From an uncultured Clostridia bacterium (GTDB lineage Bacteria > Bacillota > Clostridia > Oscillospirales > Acutalibacteraceae), in the NCBI GenBank assembly GCA_937916195.1, contig CALFTO010000142.1:1-7517 (forward strand): a stretch of DNA of 7,517 bases. The letters are read 5' to 3'. Position 1 is the stretch's first letter, and each line of letters opens with the position of its first letter. The notes under the pieces are model-generated. The model was not told the origin of the DNA and did not search any database. It saw nothing but the letters and a program-made list of their open reading frames with translations. Both the position numbers and the translations under genes were made by a program. Shown here in pieces: positions 1-6,435 of this stretch.

Positions 1-398
1 AAACTCCGGGTGGTGCAATTCTTTACAAGGCACACGAACTTCTTGAAATGATTTGCCTTGACCGTGACACATCACATTATAAGAAACTCGTTGCACAGAA
101 ATTCGGCGAAGTTGTTTATAATGGTCTTTGGTTCACACCACTCCGTGAGGCACTTTCTGCTTTTGTTGACGAAACACAGAAGACAGTTACAGGTGATGTT
201 AAGCTCAAACTCTATAAGGGTAATATCATTAATGCCGGTATCACTTCACCTTATTCACTCTATGATGAAAACGTTGCATCATTTGGTGACGACGGTGGTG
301 CATATAACCAGAAAGATTCAGCAGGATTTATTAACTTGTTCGGTTTATCAATCAAAGTAAAGGCTTTGTTAGATAAACAGCGTGAAGAAAACAACTAA
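1..398 (+). CDS. argG: Argininosuccinate synthase, C-terminal part (5' end outside window)
   Basis: This is the last 131 codons, read in the frame starting at base 3, of the enzyme that joins citrulline and aspartate using ATP to give argininosuccinate, the penultimate step of arginine synthesis in the cytoplasm. The visible part opens with TPGGAILYKAHELLE, matching the family's conserved TPGG...AH..LE stretch in the synthetase domain. It ends with the typical C-terminal multimerisation tail, including LYKGNI and SPYSLYDENVASFG followed by a GFINLFGL segment. The natural stop is TAA at 396-398. The ATP-binding N-terminal domain and promoter lie upstream of the window, so start and full length cannot be judged. 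An internal ATG at 48 is not the gene start, because the conserved frame continues upstream of it. Identity is secure from the conserved tail and from argH directly downstream. Confidence 0.95.
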   Translation, partial: TPGGAILYKAHELLEMICLDRDTSHYKKLVAQKFGEVVYNGLWFTPLREALSAFVDETQKTVTGDVKLKLYKGNIINAGITSPYSLYDENVASFGDDGGAYNQKDSAGFINLFGLSIKVKALLDKQREENN

Positions 399-414
399 AA
401 TAATATGATGATTT

Positions 415-463
415 GCCTCCCTTGTTAAAGGGAGGGGGACCGTCGAAGACGGTGGAGGGATTC
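415..463 (+). repeat. 49-bp two-hairpin interspersed repeat, copy 1
   Basis: This element begins 16 bases after the argG stop. Hairpin I pairs CCTCCCTT (416-423) with AAGGGAGG (428-435) around the loop GTTA. Hairpin II pairs ACCGTC (439-444) with GACGGT (448-453) around the loop GAA. A GGAGGGATTC tail follows. The same 49 bp recurs at 1930-1978 and 2921-2969 in the same orientation. Relative to copy 2 it differs at one base (445), and relative to copy 3 at one base (426), both in hairpin loops. In this copy only, a second ACCGTC (464-469) follows the tail and could compete for GACGGT. Unlike the other copies it lies 86 bases from the next start codon and does not provide the argH ribosome binding site. 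Confidence 0.95.
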
Positions 464-484
464 ACCGTCGCAACCCAATAAACA

Positions 485-514
485 ACGACAAGGGATAGAT
501 TTATCCTTTGTCGT
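485..514 (+). other. 13-bp stem-loop between argG and argH
   Basis: ACGACAAGGGATA (485-497) pairs with TATCCTTTGTCGT (502-514) around the four-base loop GATT. That gives 12 Watson-Crick pairs and one G-T wobble (492 with 507). No T-run follows (the next bases are ATTGTGC), so it is not a standard intrinsic terminator. It ends 35 bases before the argH start codon. It could be an RNA stability or processing element, an attenuator, or a second dispersed repeat placed next to copy 1. The pairing is directly visible; the function is unknown. Confidence 0.75.
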
Positions 515-549
515 ATTGTGCTAATATAGACATAATTAAGGTGAATAAT

Positions 550-1920
550 ATGCAACTCTGGAAAGGCAGATTTTCAAAAGAAATCGACCCGAAAACAAAT
601 GATTTTAACTCATCAATAAAGTTTGACAGCCGTATGTATAAAGAAGATATTGACGGCAGTCTTGCTCATGCTGCAATGCTTTGTGCACAGGGAATAATCT
701 CTGCAGAGGACCTTGCTCAGATTACTGACGGACTTAATGCTATTAAGTCAGAAATCGAAAGCGGAGAATTAGAGATTGACCCAAATGCAGAGGATATTCA
801 TACTTTTGTTGAGGGTGAACTCACATCGCGAATTGGTTCGGCAGGTAAAAGACTACATACAGCGAGAAGCCGTAATGACCAGGTTGCAGTTGATATAAGA
901 CTTTATCTCCGTCATGAGTGTGATGCACTTTATAATCAGCTTACAGAACTTATAGATGTGCTTTGTAAAAAAGCGGAACAATATGCAAGTGCTGTAATGC
1001 CGGGTTACACTCATTTGCAAAGAGCGCAGCCTATTACATTTGGTCATCATTTAATGGCTTATGCTGAAATGCTTCTTCGTGATAAAGAAAGACTTTTACA
1101 GGCAACTGACAGAATGAACTATTCACCACTTGGTGCTTGCGCATTGGCAGGGACTACATATAATACAGACCGTGAAATGACAGCAAAAGCACTCGGCTTC
1201 AATGGTGCTATGCAGAATTCACTCGACTCAGTTTCTGACCGTGACTTCTGTATGGAACTTGCATCTGTAATTTCAATTATTATGGTGCATCTTTCACGTT
1301 TTTCAGAAGAAATTGTATTGTGGTGCTCATGGGAATTTAAATTCATTGAACTTGATGATGCTTTTTCAACAGGCTCATCAATTATGCCACAGAAGAAAAA
1401 TCCTGATATCACAGAATTAATTCGTGGTAAATCAGGTCGTGTGTTTGGTGATTTGACAACACTTCTTACAATGATGAAAGGTCTGCCTCTTGCATACAAC
1501 AAGGATATGCAGGAAGATAAAGAGGCAATTTTTGATGCTTTTGATACAGTGAAAATGTGCCTTACTGCATTTATTCCAATGCTGGATACTATGACTGCAC
1601 TCCCTGAAAATATGAGAAAAGCAGCAGCAGGCGGATTTATAAATGCAACTGACTGTGCCGATTATCTTGTAGGTAAAGGTCTTCCTTTCCGTGATGCATA
1701 TAAAGCAACAGGTGAGCTTGTAGCACTCTGCATCAAAAAAGGTCTTACACTTGAAACACTTCCATTAGAAGATTATAAAGCAGTTTGCGATATTTTCGAC
1801 GAAGGCGTGTTTGATGCAATTAATCTTGATAAATGTGTAAACGACAGAACATCTCTCGGTGGACCAGCTCCACAGAATGTGCTTGCACAAGTTGGGCGTG
1901 TAAGAAAATTAAATAAATAA
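550..1920 (+). CDS. argH: Argininosuccinate lyase
   Basis: ArgH splits argininosuccinate into arginine and fumarate, the last step of arginine synthesis, in the cytoplasm as a homotetramer of the fumarase/aspartase superfamily. The 456-residue product is the usual length. It begins MQLWKGRFSKE, the typical ArgH N-terminus. The three superfamily regions are present: HTARSRNDQ near residues 103-111, GYTHLQRAQP at 152-161 with the conserved His155, and the signature GSSIMPQKKN at 275-284 carrying the catalytic serine loop. The frame is open from 508, but the upstream 14 codons are not conserved-looking and run through spacer DNA. The ATG at 550 has an AAGGTG ribosome site at 539-543 and matches the family start. 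The stop is TAA at 1918-1920, nine bases before repeat copy 2. No damage is seen. Confidence 0.97.
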   Translation: MQLWKGRFSKEIDPKTNDFNSSIKFDSRMYKEDIDGSLAHAAMLCAQGIISAEDLAQITDGLNAIKSEIESGELEIDPNAEDIHTFVEGELTSRIGSAGKRLHTARSRNDQVAVDIRLYLRHECDALYNQLTELIDVLCKKAEQYASAVMPGYTHLQRAQPITFGHHLMAYAEMLLRDKERLLQATDRMNYSPLGACALAGTTYNTDREMTAKALGFNGAMQNSLDSVSDRDFCMELASVISIIMVHLSRFSEEIVLWCSWEFKFIELDDAFSTGSSIMPQKKNPDITELIRGKSGRVFGDLTTLLTMMKGLPLAYNKDMQEDKEAIFDAFDTVKMCLTAFIPMLDTMTALPENMRKAAAGGFINATDCADYLVGKGLPFRDAYKATGELVALCIKKGLTLETLPLEDYKAVCDIFDEGVFDAINLDKCVNDRTSLGGPAPQNVLAQVGRVRKLNK

Positions 1921-1929
1921 ACCTATTCT

Positions 1930-1978
1930 GCCTCCCTTGTTAAAGGGAGGGGGACCGTCAAAGACGGTGGAGGGATTC
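1930..1978 (+). repeat. 49-bp two-hairpin interspersed repeat, copy 2
   Basis: This is the same element as at 415-463, with one change: the hairpin II loop reads AAA instead of GAA (base 1960). Hairpin I is 1931-1950 with loop GTTA, and hairpin II is ACCGTC/GACGGT at 1954-1968. The 3' GGAGGG (1969-1974) lies 10 bases before the argC ATG and is the only good Shine-Dalgarno sequence for argC, so the repeat supplies it. The repeat fills nearly the whole argH-argC spacer. It is open in the argC frame, which creates a false upstream TTG start at 1937. Confidence 0.95.
1969..1974 (+). promoter_or_regulatory. Ribosome binding site of argC, located inside repeat copy 2
   Basis: GGAGGG ends 10 bases before the ATG at 1985. 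No other purine-rich site lies closer. The 5' arm of the repeat contains CCTCC, which could in principle pair with this GGAGG instead of forming hairpin I. Whether that happens is untested; hairpin I, with 8 pairs and a short loop, should normally win and leave the site open. Confidence 0.7.
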
Positions 1979-1984
1979 TATTAT

Positions 1985-2917
1985 ATGACAAAAATATTCA
2001 TTGACGGTAGTCAGGGCACAACAGGCCTTAAGATTTTTGACCGTCTAGCAAAAAGGGAAGATGTTGAATTGATTACACTTCCCGAAGATTTAAGAAAAGA
2101 TACGGATGCTCGTAAAAAAGCACTTAATTCTTCTGACATAGCATTTCTTTGCCTTCCTGACGCGGCGGCAGTTGAGGCAGTAAGTCTTATCGAAAATGAC
2201 AACACAATCGTAATCGATACATCAACTGCACATCGCACAAATGAGGGTTGGGCTTATGGTTTCCCTGAATTGTCAGAGGATTTTGATAATAAACTTAAAA
2301 ACTCAAAGAGAATTGCTGTGCCCGGTTGTTATGCAAGCGGATTTTTAGCCCTTGTTAAACCACTTGTTGATGCAGGAATTATAGATAAGGATATATGCAT
2401 TGCCTGTCATGCAATTTCAGGTTATAGCGGCGCAGGTAAAAGTGGTATCGCACAGTATGAAGATGCTGAAAGAGATTATCTTTTAGATGCTCCAAGAGAA
2501 TATGCTCTTACTCAACAGCACAAGCATTTAAAAGAAATGAAAGCAATTTCAGGCCTTAACAATGAACCTATCTTCTCACCATATATCTGTGATTATTTCA
2601 GCGGTATGGTTATGACAGTGCCACTTTTCAAAAAGGATTTGAAAGACGGTAAAACTGCAGAGGATATAAAAACGGTTTACAAAGAAAAATACAATTCAGA
2701 TATTGTAATGTATAAAGAAAATATGGACGAAAACGGATTTATCGCAGGTAATAAAATGAGTGAAAATGATGGTATGGAAATCACAGTCTGCGGTAATGAT
2801 GATAGAATTCTTTTAATCGCAAGATATGATAATCTTGGCAAGGGTGCTTCTGGTGCCGCAGTTCAATGCTTGAATGTGAAAATGGGTGTTGACCCCAAAT
2901 ATCAATTGAATATATAA
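1985..2917 (+). CDS. argC: N-acetyl-gamma-glutamyl-phosphate reductase, short 'uncommon' type
   Basis: ArgC reduces N-acetylglutamyl phosphate to N-acetylglutamate semialdehyde with NADPH, the third step of the acetylated ornithine route. The 310-residue product is shorter than the common ArgC (about 345) and matches the alternative type of about 310 residues (the ArgC type 2 family). It has the nucleotide-binding GSQGTTGL at residues 8-15, the active-site cysteine Cys115 in AVPGCYASGF, a HKHLKE segment with His179/His181 as the likely catalytic histidine, and GKGASGAAVQCLN near 285-297. The frame is open back to a TTG at 1937, but those 16 codons are repeat sequence. The ATG at 1985 begins directly at the first beta strand (MTKIFIDG), so it is chosen. 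The stop at 2915-2917 is three bases before repeat copy 3. Confidence 0.95.
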   Translation: MTKIFIDGSQGTTGLKIFDRLAKREDVELITLPEDLRKDTDARKKALNSSDIAFLCLPDAAAVEAVSLIENDNTIVIDTSTAHRTNEGWAYGFPELSEDFDNKLKNSKRIAVPGCYASGFLALVKPLVDAGIIDKDICIACHAISGYSGAGKSGIAQYEDAERDYLLDAPREYALTQQHKHLKEMKAISGLNNEPIFSPYICDYFSGMVMTVPLFKKDLKDGKTAEDIKTVYKEKYNSDIVMYKENMDENGFIAGNKMSENDGMEITVCGNDDRILLIARYDNLGKGASGAAVQCLNVKMGVDPKYQLNI

Positions 2918-2920
2918 ATA

Positions 2921-2969
2921 GCCTCCCTTGTCAAAGGGAGGGGGACCGTCGAAGACGGTGGAGGGATTC
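2921..2969 (+). repeat. 49-bp two-hairpin interspersed repeat, copy 3
   Basis: This is identical to copy 1 except for one base in the hairpin I loop (GTCA instead of GTTA, base 2932). The stems CCTCCCTT/AAGGGAGG (2922-2941) and ACCGTC/GACGGT (2945-2959) are intact. It starts three bases after the argC stop and ends nine bases before the argJ ATG, so it makes up most of that spacer. As in copy 2, it is open in the downstream gene's frame and gives a false TTG start, here at 2928. Confidence 0.95.
2960..2965 (+). promoter_or_regulatory. Probable ribosome binding site of argJ, inside repeat copy 3
   Basis: GGAGGG at the 3' end of the repeat is the only Shine-Dalgarno-like sequence before the argJ ATG at 2979. 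The 13-base gap is longer than ideal, so initiation at argJ may be weaker than at argC, where the same element sits 10 bases from the start. Translational coupling to argC is an alternative. Confidence 0.55.
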
Positions 2970-2978
2970 AAAAATATT

Positions 2979-4208
2979 ATGGCATTTTCAATTAAAATTA
3001 ATCTCAATGGTGGCGTTACCTCACCTAAAGGTTTTAAAGCTAACGGAATTCATTGCGGAATCCGTAAGAATAAGACAAAAAAAGACCTTATGCTTATTGT
3101 TTCCGAAAAGGAATGTGACGCAGCGGCGGTCTATACAAAAAATTTAGTGTTTGGTGCACCAATTACAGTTACAAGAAAAAATCTCGAGAATGGTAAGGCT
3201 CGTGCTGTAATCTGCAACAGCGGTATTGCAAACACTTGTAATGCAGACGGCGTCCCCAAAGCACAGGCAATGTGCGATTTGGCAGCACAATATACAGGCG
3301 TTTCAGCAAGTGATGTAATTGTCGCTTCAACGGGTGTTATTGGTCAGCCTATTGACCTTGAGCCTATAAAGAATGGTATGCAAGAATTGGTTGACGGACT
3401 CAATAGTAACGGCTCTGATTCTGCTGCGGAAGCAATTATGACTACTGATACAGTAAAAAAGACAATTTCAGTATCTTTTGACCTCGACGGCAAGACCTGT
3501 ACAATCGGTGCAATTGCAAAAGGTAGCGGTATGATTCATCCCAACATGGCTACAATGCTGTCATTCATCACAACTGATGCAGACATTTCACCCGAAATGC
3601 TTAAGCAAGCACTTACATGGTGCGTAAACAGAAGTTATAATATGCTGAGTGTTGACGGTGATACATCAACAAACGATACCGTTGCAATTATGGCAAACGG
3701 ACTTTGTGGAAACGATAGAATTACAGAAGATAATGAGAATTTCCAGAAATTCCAAAGAGCACTTTTCAAAATATGTAACTATGTTGTAAGAATGCTTGCA
3801 AAAGACGGTGAAGGTGCAACAAAGCTTGTAGAATGCGATGTTTTCAATGCACCGACAGAAGATATTGCACGTACTTGTGCAAAGTCTGTTATCTGCTCAC
3901 CACTTGTAAAAACTGCAATGTTTGGTGCGGATGCTAATTGGGGCAGAATTTTATGTGCTCTTGGTTATGCGGGTGCTGACATTGATGTCACAAAAATTGA
4001 GGTTTCATTCAGTAATAACAAAGGTGAAATTTTTGTTTGTAAAAATGGTGCCGGTATTGAATTTTCAGAAGAAAAAGCAAAAGAAATTCTTCTTGAAGAT
4101 GAAATCACAATAAAAGTAAATCTCAACGACGGCGAATGTGAAGCCACAGCTTACGGTTGCGACTTGACCTATGAATATGTAAAAATCAACGGTGATTACA
4201 GAACCTAA
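2979..4208 (+). CDS. argJ: Glutamate N-acetyltransferase / ornithine acetyltransferase
   Basis: ArgJ transfers acetyl from N-acetylornithine to glutamate, releasing ornithine and regenerating N-acetylglutamate; some members also use acetyl-CoA for the first step. The 409-residue product is full length. It belongs to the self-cleaving Ntn-type family: KGSGMIHPNMATML at residues 181-194 contains the autoproteolysis site, with cleavage expected between Ala191 and Thr192 to give alpha and beta chains and expose Thr192 as the nucleophile. ASTGVIG near 116-122 fits the oxyanion-hole threonine-glycine region. DGDTSTNDT (226-234), GEGATK (277-282), DANWGRI (318-324) and the terminal YVKINGDYRT are also family hallmarks. 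The ATG at 2979 is preferred over the TTG at 2928, which lies in the repeat. Monofunctional versus bifunctional activity cannot be told from sequence alone. Confidence 0.96.
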   Translation: MAFSIKINLNGGVTSPKGFKANGIHCGIRKNKTKKDLMLIVSEKECDAAAVYTKNLVFGAPITVTRKNLENGKARAVICNSGIANTCNADGVPKAQAMCDLAAQYTGVSASDVIVASTGVIGQPIDLEPIKNGMQELVDGLNSNGSDSAAEAIMTTDTVKKTISVSFDLDGKTCTIGAIAKGSGMIHPNMATMLSFITTDADISPEMLKQALTWCVNRSYNMLSVDGDTSTNDTVAIMANGLCGNDRITEDNENFQKFQRALFKICNYVVRMLAKDGEGATKLVECDVFNAPTEDIARTCAKSVICSPLVKTAMFGADANWGRILCALGYAGADIDVTKIEVSFSNNKGEIFVCKNGAGIEFSEEKAKEILLEDEITIKVNLNDGECEATAYGCDLTYEYVKINGDYRT

Positions 4209-4225
4209 TTTCCAATAGTACGCAC

Positions 4226-4246
4226 ATTTTGCATTTTGCACTTTGC
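4226..4246 (+). repeat. Three tandem 7-bp units (ATTTTGC, ATTTTGC, ACTTTGC)
   Basis: Three direct heptamer units lie in the argJ-argB spacer, the third differing by one base, followed by ATTTATCC and then the argB ribosome site. The run is open in the argB frame (false TTG start at 4229). It resembles low-complexity TGCA-rich spacer repeats, but no function can be assigned from the sequence. Confidence 0.75.
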
Positions 4247-4264
4247 ATTTATCCGGAGGATAAT

Positions 4265-5128
4265 ATGGATATTTCAAAACTTACTCACGCTGACCGTAGT
4301 GAGGTGCTGGTACAGGCGCTTCCTTATATTCAGCAATATCACGGTAAAACAGTAGTTATTAAATACGGCGGAAACGCTATGATAAATGAAGATTTGCAGG
4401 ATGCAGTTATGACTGACATTGTACTTCTTCGTTCAGTTGGCATTAATGTTGTTCTTGTTCATGGTGGTGGACCTGAAATCAACGAAATGCTTAATAAAAT
4501 CGGCAAGGAGTCAAAATTTGTTGACGGACTTCGCTATACTGACGAGGAAACAGTTGACGTTGTGCAGATGGTGCTTGCGGGTAAAGTCAATAAACGTCTT
4601 GTGCATCATCTTCATCTTCATGGTGGTCACGCAATCGGTATTTGTGGTCTTGACGACGGCATGATTAAGGCTAAAAAAGTTGAGGATAAGGACATCGGTT
4701 TTGTGGGTGACATTATTGATGTTGATACAACTTTGGTTGACGGAATTCTTGAACAACACTATATTCCTGTAATTTCAACTGTTGGTGGCGGTGAAAACGG
4801 AGAGGTTTATAACATCAATGCTGATATTGCTGCGGCTAAAATTGCTGCGGCATTGAGTGCCGAAAAACTACTTCTTATGACAGATGTCCGCGGTCTTTTG
4901 CGAGATAAAGATGATGAAAGCACACTTATTCACAGCGTAAATGTCAGCGAAGTGCCACAACTTAAGAGTCAGGGCGTTATTAAAGGCGGTATGATTCCAA
5001 AGATTGATTGCTGTGTTGAGGCGGTACGCCGTGGTGTTAAACGTACACATATTATCGACGGCAGAATACCACATTCAATTTTGATAGAAATGCTCACAGA
5101 TAGTGGTATTGGTACAATGTTCCTTTAA
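4265..5128 (+). CDS. argB: Acetylglutamate kinase, arginine-sensitive type
   Basis: ArgB phosphorylates N-acetylglutamate with ATP, the second and usually controlling step of the pathway. The 287-residue product belongs to the amino acid kinase family. It shows KYGGNAM starting at Lys33, HGGGP at 66-70 for substrate binding, AGKVNK at 105-110, NINAD at 183-187 and GGMIPK at 241-246. The roughly 25-residue N-terminal helix before the first strand and the C-terminal DGRIPHS...GIGTMFL stretch are features of the hexameric, arginine-inhibited kinases and absent from the short E. coli form (258 residues), so feedback inhibition by arginine is likely. The ATG at 4265 has GGAGGA at 4255-4260. Twelve upstream in-frame codons lie in the 7-bp repeat run and were excluded. 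Confidence 0.96.
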   Translation: MDISKLTHADRSEVLVQALPYIQQYHGKTVVIKYGGNAMINEDLQDAVMTDIVLLRSVGINVVLVHGGGPEINEMLNKIGKESKFVDGLRYTDEETVDVVQMVLAGKVNKRLVHHLHLHGGHAIGICGLDDGMIKAKKVEDKDIGFVGDIIDVDTTLVDGILEQHYIPVISTVGGGENGEVYNINADIAAAKIAAALSAEKLLLMTDVRGLLRDKDDESTLIHSVNVSEVPQLKSQGVIKGGMIPKIDCCVEAVRRGVKRTHIIDGRIPHSILIEMLTDSGIGTMFL

Positions 5129-5135
5129 TGTGGTC

Positions 5136-5216
5136 TATTTCTCCTGTAACTGCTTCAAAAATCCTCGAAATATCAACATATTCCTTGCGGTTTTTTCATT
5201 GTTACAGAAAGAAATA
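5136..5216. repeat. Long imperfect inverted repeat between argB and argD
   Basis: TATTTCT-C-CTGTAAC (5136-5150) is complementary to GTTACAG-AA-AGAAATA (5201-5216). That is 14 base pairs split by a small 1-by-2 internal loop and closed by a 50-base loop. It lies 7 bases after the argB stop and fills most of the 124-base spacer. The loop contains a T6 run (5191-5196), but no strong stem precedes it, so a terminator is not supported. On the - strand the region reads openly as ...KTARNMLIFRGFLKQLQEK then stop, which could mean a gene remnant or just chance. A small non-autonomous element or an RNA structure are both possible. Confidence 0.6.
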
Positions 5217-5252
5217 TTCTCACATTAAAAACTCTTTCATAGGTGAAGAAAT

Positions 5253-6434
5253 ATGGCTTTAGAATTGATTAAAAATCAGGCAGATAACTCCTTAATGCCG
5301 ACTTATGCACATTTTCCTGTGTCAATAGAAAAGGGTAGCGGTGCAACATTCGTTGACAGTGAAGGTAAGCAAGTTATCGACTTTGGTTCAGGTATTGGTG
5401 TTAATTCATTGGGTTATAACAATGAGGGTTGGATTAAGGCTGTTACAGAGCAACTTTGCAAAGTTCAGCACACATCAAACCTTTATTATAATTCTACTGT
5501 TGCTGAATATGCCGATATGCTCACGAAAAAAACAGGATTTAATCGTGTTTTCCTTTGTAATTCGGGTGCTGAGGCAAACGAGTGTGCAATTAAACTGGCT
5601 CGTAAATACAGTTTTGATAAATACGGTGAAAACCGATACAATATAATAACTCTTGTGAACTCTTTTCACGGCAGAACAATGGCTACAATCACTGCAACAG
5701 GTCAGGAGCATTATCACAAATTCTTTGACCCCTTTGTGCAGGGGTTCAGGTATGCAGAGTCAGGTAACACCGAACAGTTTTTAGAAATGGCGGATGACAC
5801 AGTTTGTGCAATCATCCTTGAAATTGTTCAGGGTGAGGGCGGTGTTGTGCCGACAGATTATGAATATCTTAAAACTGTTGAAAAGGTTTGTAAGGAAAAA
5901 GATATACTTTTAATTATTGACGAAGTGCAAACAGGTATGGGCAGAACAGGTAAGCTTTTCGCTTATGAACACGCAGGAATTTCACCTGATGTTGTAACAA
6001 TTGCAAAAGGTATTGGCAACGGTCTTCCAATGGGCGCTTGTCTTTGTACCCCCAAATGTGCTAATATATTGACTGCCGGTACTCACGGTACAACCTTTGG
6101 CGGAAACCCGGTTGCTTGTGCGGGTGCTAAATATATTCTCAATTGCTTAACTGATGACTTTATGAATGAGGTTACAGCAAAAGGGGAGTACATACGAACA
6201 AAACTTGCAGAAATCCCAGAAGTTAAATCCGTTACAGGACTTGGTCTTATGCTTGGTATTGAGCTTAAGACTAAAAATGCAAGCGAAATTGCCAAAAAAT
6301 GCAGTGAGAATGGTCTTTTAATCCTCACCGCTAAAACAAAACTTCGTATGTTACCACCACTTGTTATTACTAAAGAAGAAATCGACAGGGGAGTAAATAT
6401 TCTTGAAAAAATATTAAAAGAGGAGAAAATATAA
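5253..6434 (+). CDS. argD: Acetylornithine aminotransferase
   Basis: ArgD is a PLP-dependent class III aminotransferase that converts N-acetylglutamate semialdehyde and glutamate to N-acetylornithine and 2-oxoglutarate. The 393-residue product is the normal length. NSGAEANE at 103-110 binds the PLP phosphate, FHGRT at 138-142 is the conserved ring-stacking region, DEVQTG at 223-228 holds the Asp223 that contacts the PLP nitrogen, Lys252 in TIAKGIGNGLPMGA is the Schiff-base lysine, and GTTFGGNP lies at 279-286. The ATG at 5253 follows an AGGTG site at 5241-5245 with 7-base spacing. Position between argB and argF supports acetylornithine over ornithine or GABA aminotransferase. The last codons contain the ribosome site of the next gene, so the two are probably translationally coupled. 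Confidence 0.94.
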   Translation: MALELIKNQADNSLMPTYAHFPVSIEKGSGATFVDSEGKQVIDFGSGIGVNSLGYNNEGWIKAVTEQLCKVQHTSNLYYNSTVAEYADMLTKKTGFNRVFLCNSGAEANECAIKLARKYSFDKYGENRYNIITLVNSFHGRTMATITATGQEHYHKFFDPFVQGFRYAESGNTEQFLEMADDTVCAIILEIVQGEGGVVPTDYEYLKTVEKVCKEKDILLIIDEVQTGMGRTGKLFAYEHAGISPDVVTIAKGIGNGLPMGACLCTPKCANILTAGTHGTTFGGNPVACAGAKYILNCLTDDFMNEVTAKGEYIRTKLAEIPEVKSVTGLGLMLGIELKTKNASEIAKKCSENGLLILTAKTKLRMLPPLVITKEEIDRGVNILEKILKEEKI

Positions 6435-6435
6435 T

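Noticed and set aside
416..459. Repeat hairpins as intrinsic terminators
   Set aside because: Neither hairpin is followed by a T-run, and the genes on both sides are in one pathway and orientation.
430..459. G-quadruplex in the G-rich part of the repeat
   Set aside because: There are only three runs of three or more G. The perfect hairpins use these same bases and explain them better.
541..556. ArgR operator (ARG box) over the argH start: TGAAT...ATGCA
   Set aside because: The half-sites are separated by three bases rather than the expected four, the second half is a poor match, and the AT-rich context makes chance likely.
1119..1502. 127-codon open frame on the - strand
   Set aside because: It lies wholly inside argH, whose conserved motifs cover the region. 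It has no recognisable domain and is a shadow frame.
415..2969. CRISPR array from the three identical-looking repeats
   Set aside because: The copies are about 1.5 kb and 1 kb apart and separated by whole genes, with no short unique spacers and no cas genes.
5181..5200. Terminator after argB at the T6 run
   Set aside because: The bases before the T-run (CCTTGCGG) allow only a two-pair stem.
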